Origin: Otis tarda
Taxonomy: Eukaryota > Chordata > Aves > Otidiformes > Otididae
Length of the DNA stretch: 64,000 bases
Direction: 5' to 3'
Assembly (NCBI GenBank): GCA_026413225.1
Contig: CM048552.1
Span: forward strand, 141,621,053-141,685,052
Notes under the pieces: model-generated
What the model was told of the DNA's origin: nothing
The model's input: the letters and a program-made list of their open reading frames with translations, nothing else
Databases searched by the model: none
Part shown: piece after piece, positions 62,901 to 64,000 of the stretch
Numbering within the stretch: the stretch's first letter is position 1
Layout of the letters: each line of letters starts with the position of its first letter
Translations under genes and position numbers: made by a program

Positions 62901-64000
62901 TTTTACCTCCTAAATCAAAGAGCCTTGGACCATCCACCCTTCTGCATCAAAACTTCAGTCTCATCTAGTGTAAACACTATAAACAAGGTCTTCCAGATAT
63001 GGCTTTTAGGTATTCTTGTTCCCAAGACATCAGGAGAAAGATAGCATGGATCTCCTCTCCAGACTCTACCCCGTTCACTTAGCAACAGATCCTTTTGCAA
63101 GGAAGGAACTCAAGCATACTTTGTGCAATTTTTATTCCTTGAAAGAAGCAAGGCCTTTCATTACTCAGCGTGATATCTCCTTTTTGAGAAACAGTCCTTC
63201 AGGACAGCTAATGCTGGGCATGCTGTGGTTCAGTCCATCTAACCTAATCTATGCTATTGCTTCAACTCAATGACTGAGAAAGCCTTTGTGGACTGTGTTG
63301 AGTAACTTGTGGTCTTCTCACTTGCTGAAACGTCTCTGAGGCATAGCTTGGACAGTTAGCATCTCTAAACCGCTAGTGGCTAGGAGCTGATGGGAAATGC
63401 TGTGGGAAGCAGCAATAACTGATGGGCCAGACTCCTCTTTGCTTTGGGCAGCGACCCACCATGCTGAAAGCAGCTCCTCTGTGTCGCTGGGTCTTGCACG
63501 CGTTTACTTCAGCTGACTGTTAGATGAGACTCATCAGACCTGGCCCTGGGGAACTGAGGTGCCCTTTGGCAGGCCATGAAGAAATAAAGAAACTGGCAAT
63601 TGGTGCTGCTGGTGAGGATGAGGTTGGAGGCTTGAACTCAGACCCTTCTGCTGTGGTCTGGTGCTCCCTGGCACTGCATGACTCATCTAGCGAACCTCCA
63701 CCATTTGGGAGTTGGTTTTGTCCTCCACACTCTTCACCCAAACAGCTTCACTAGTGACAGGAGAGAAACTGGCATGTCTAAGAGGCAATTTTCTCCACCT
63801 CAGACACCTGATTTAAGGAGGGCAGCATAAACGACTAGCTGGAGCTAGGCAGCTAACGTCTAGGCAGCTGTAGTTAACTGAGATCACCTCCCTTCTTTCT
63901 GTTCCTTTGCTGCCATGCATAATTCATTCCTTTACAGGGAAGATAAGTGTTTATTGGAATTAATGAAACAACAGTTTAAAGGCTCCCAGGAAGATATATA
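56948..64000 (+). other. DHRSX: DHRSX intron 3, remainder to window end
   Basis: No DHRSX exon 4 or other gene was recognised. Stretch 58983-59065 (CAATGGTAACATTTCCATTG, then ACTTGAATGCAATCAGG) resembles the 3' part of an ancient amniote retroelement, but the match is short. Open frames up to about 133 codons (for example 60128-60529) have no family resemblance. Confidence 0.4.

Overview
This is a stretch of vertebrate nuclear DNA, most likely from a bird. It is AT-rich and intron-dominated, with very low coding density. Exon boundaries follow GT-AG rules, and the interspersed repeats are CR1 LINE 3' tails ending in the ATTCTATG-type octamer plus ERVL-like LTRs, which is the usual avian mix. 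Placement within birds (Neoaves is my guess from the LTR types) is inference.

Only two protein-coding genes can be supported, both on the + strand and nested. The host gene is DHRSX, a short-chain dehydrogenase/reductase. Its exon 2 (33187-33294, with the TGGAKGIG cofactor-binding motif) and exon 3 (46683-46751) are present. Exon 1 must lie upstream of base 1, and exon 4 and later exons beyond base 64000 or unrecognised by eye. ZBED1 sits inside DHRSX intron 1 as an intact 695-codon single-exon reading frame (2525-4612). It is a BED-finger transcription factor domesticated from a hAT transposase. The nested arrangement is the one known from the mammalian pseudoautosomal region, so the window is a conserved syntenic block.

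Layout: 1-2473 is DHRSX intron 1 upstream of ZBED1. 2474-4818 is the ZBED1 coding exon with 3' UTR and a poly(A) signal. 4853-5429 holds two ancient MITE-like elements. 5430-33186 is the rest of intron 1, with an old LTR fragment (6297-6535), two related CR1 tails (17021-17281 and 20150-20598) and a GC-richer patch with a strong G-quadruplex motif (32380-32780). 33295-46682 is intron 2, with a CR1 tail, a complete 1135-bp solo LTR flanked by a perfect 5-bp target duplication, and a second CR1 tail. 46752-64000 is intron 3, with an unidentified repeat present twice in inverted orientation, another CR1 tail and a long CT tract.

I saw no tRNA, rRNA, CRISPR, prokaryotic or complete autonomous mobile element. 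No new multi-gene system is evident. The most useful leads are the arrangement and orientation of repeats within DHRSX, the G-quadruplex/GC patch upstream of exon 2, and the hAT-like MITE beside a domesticated hAT gene.
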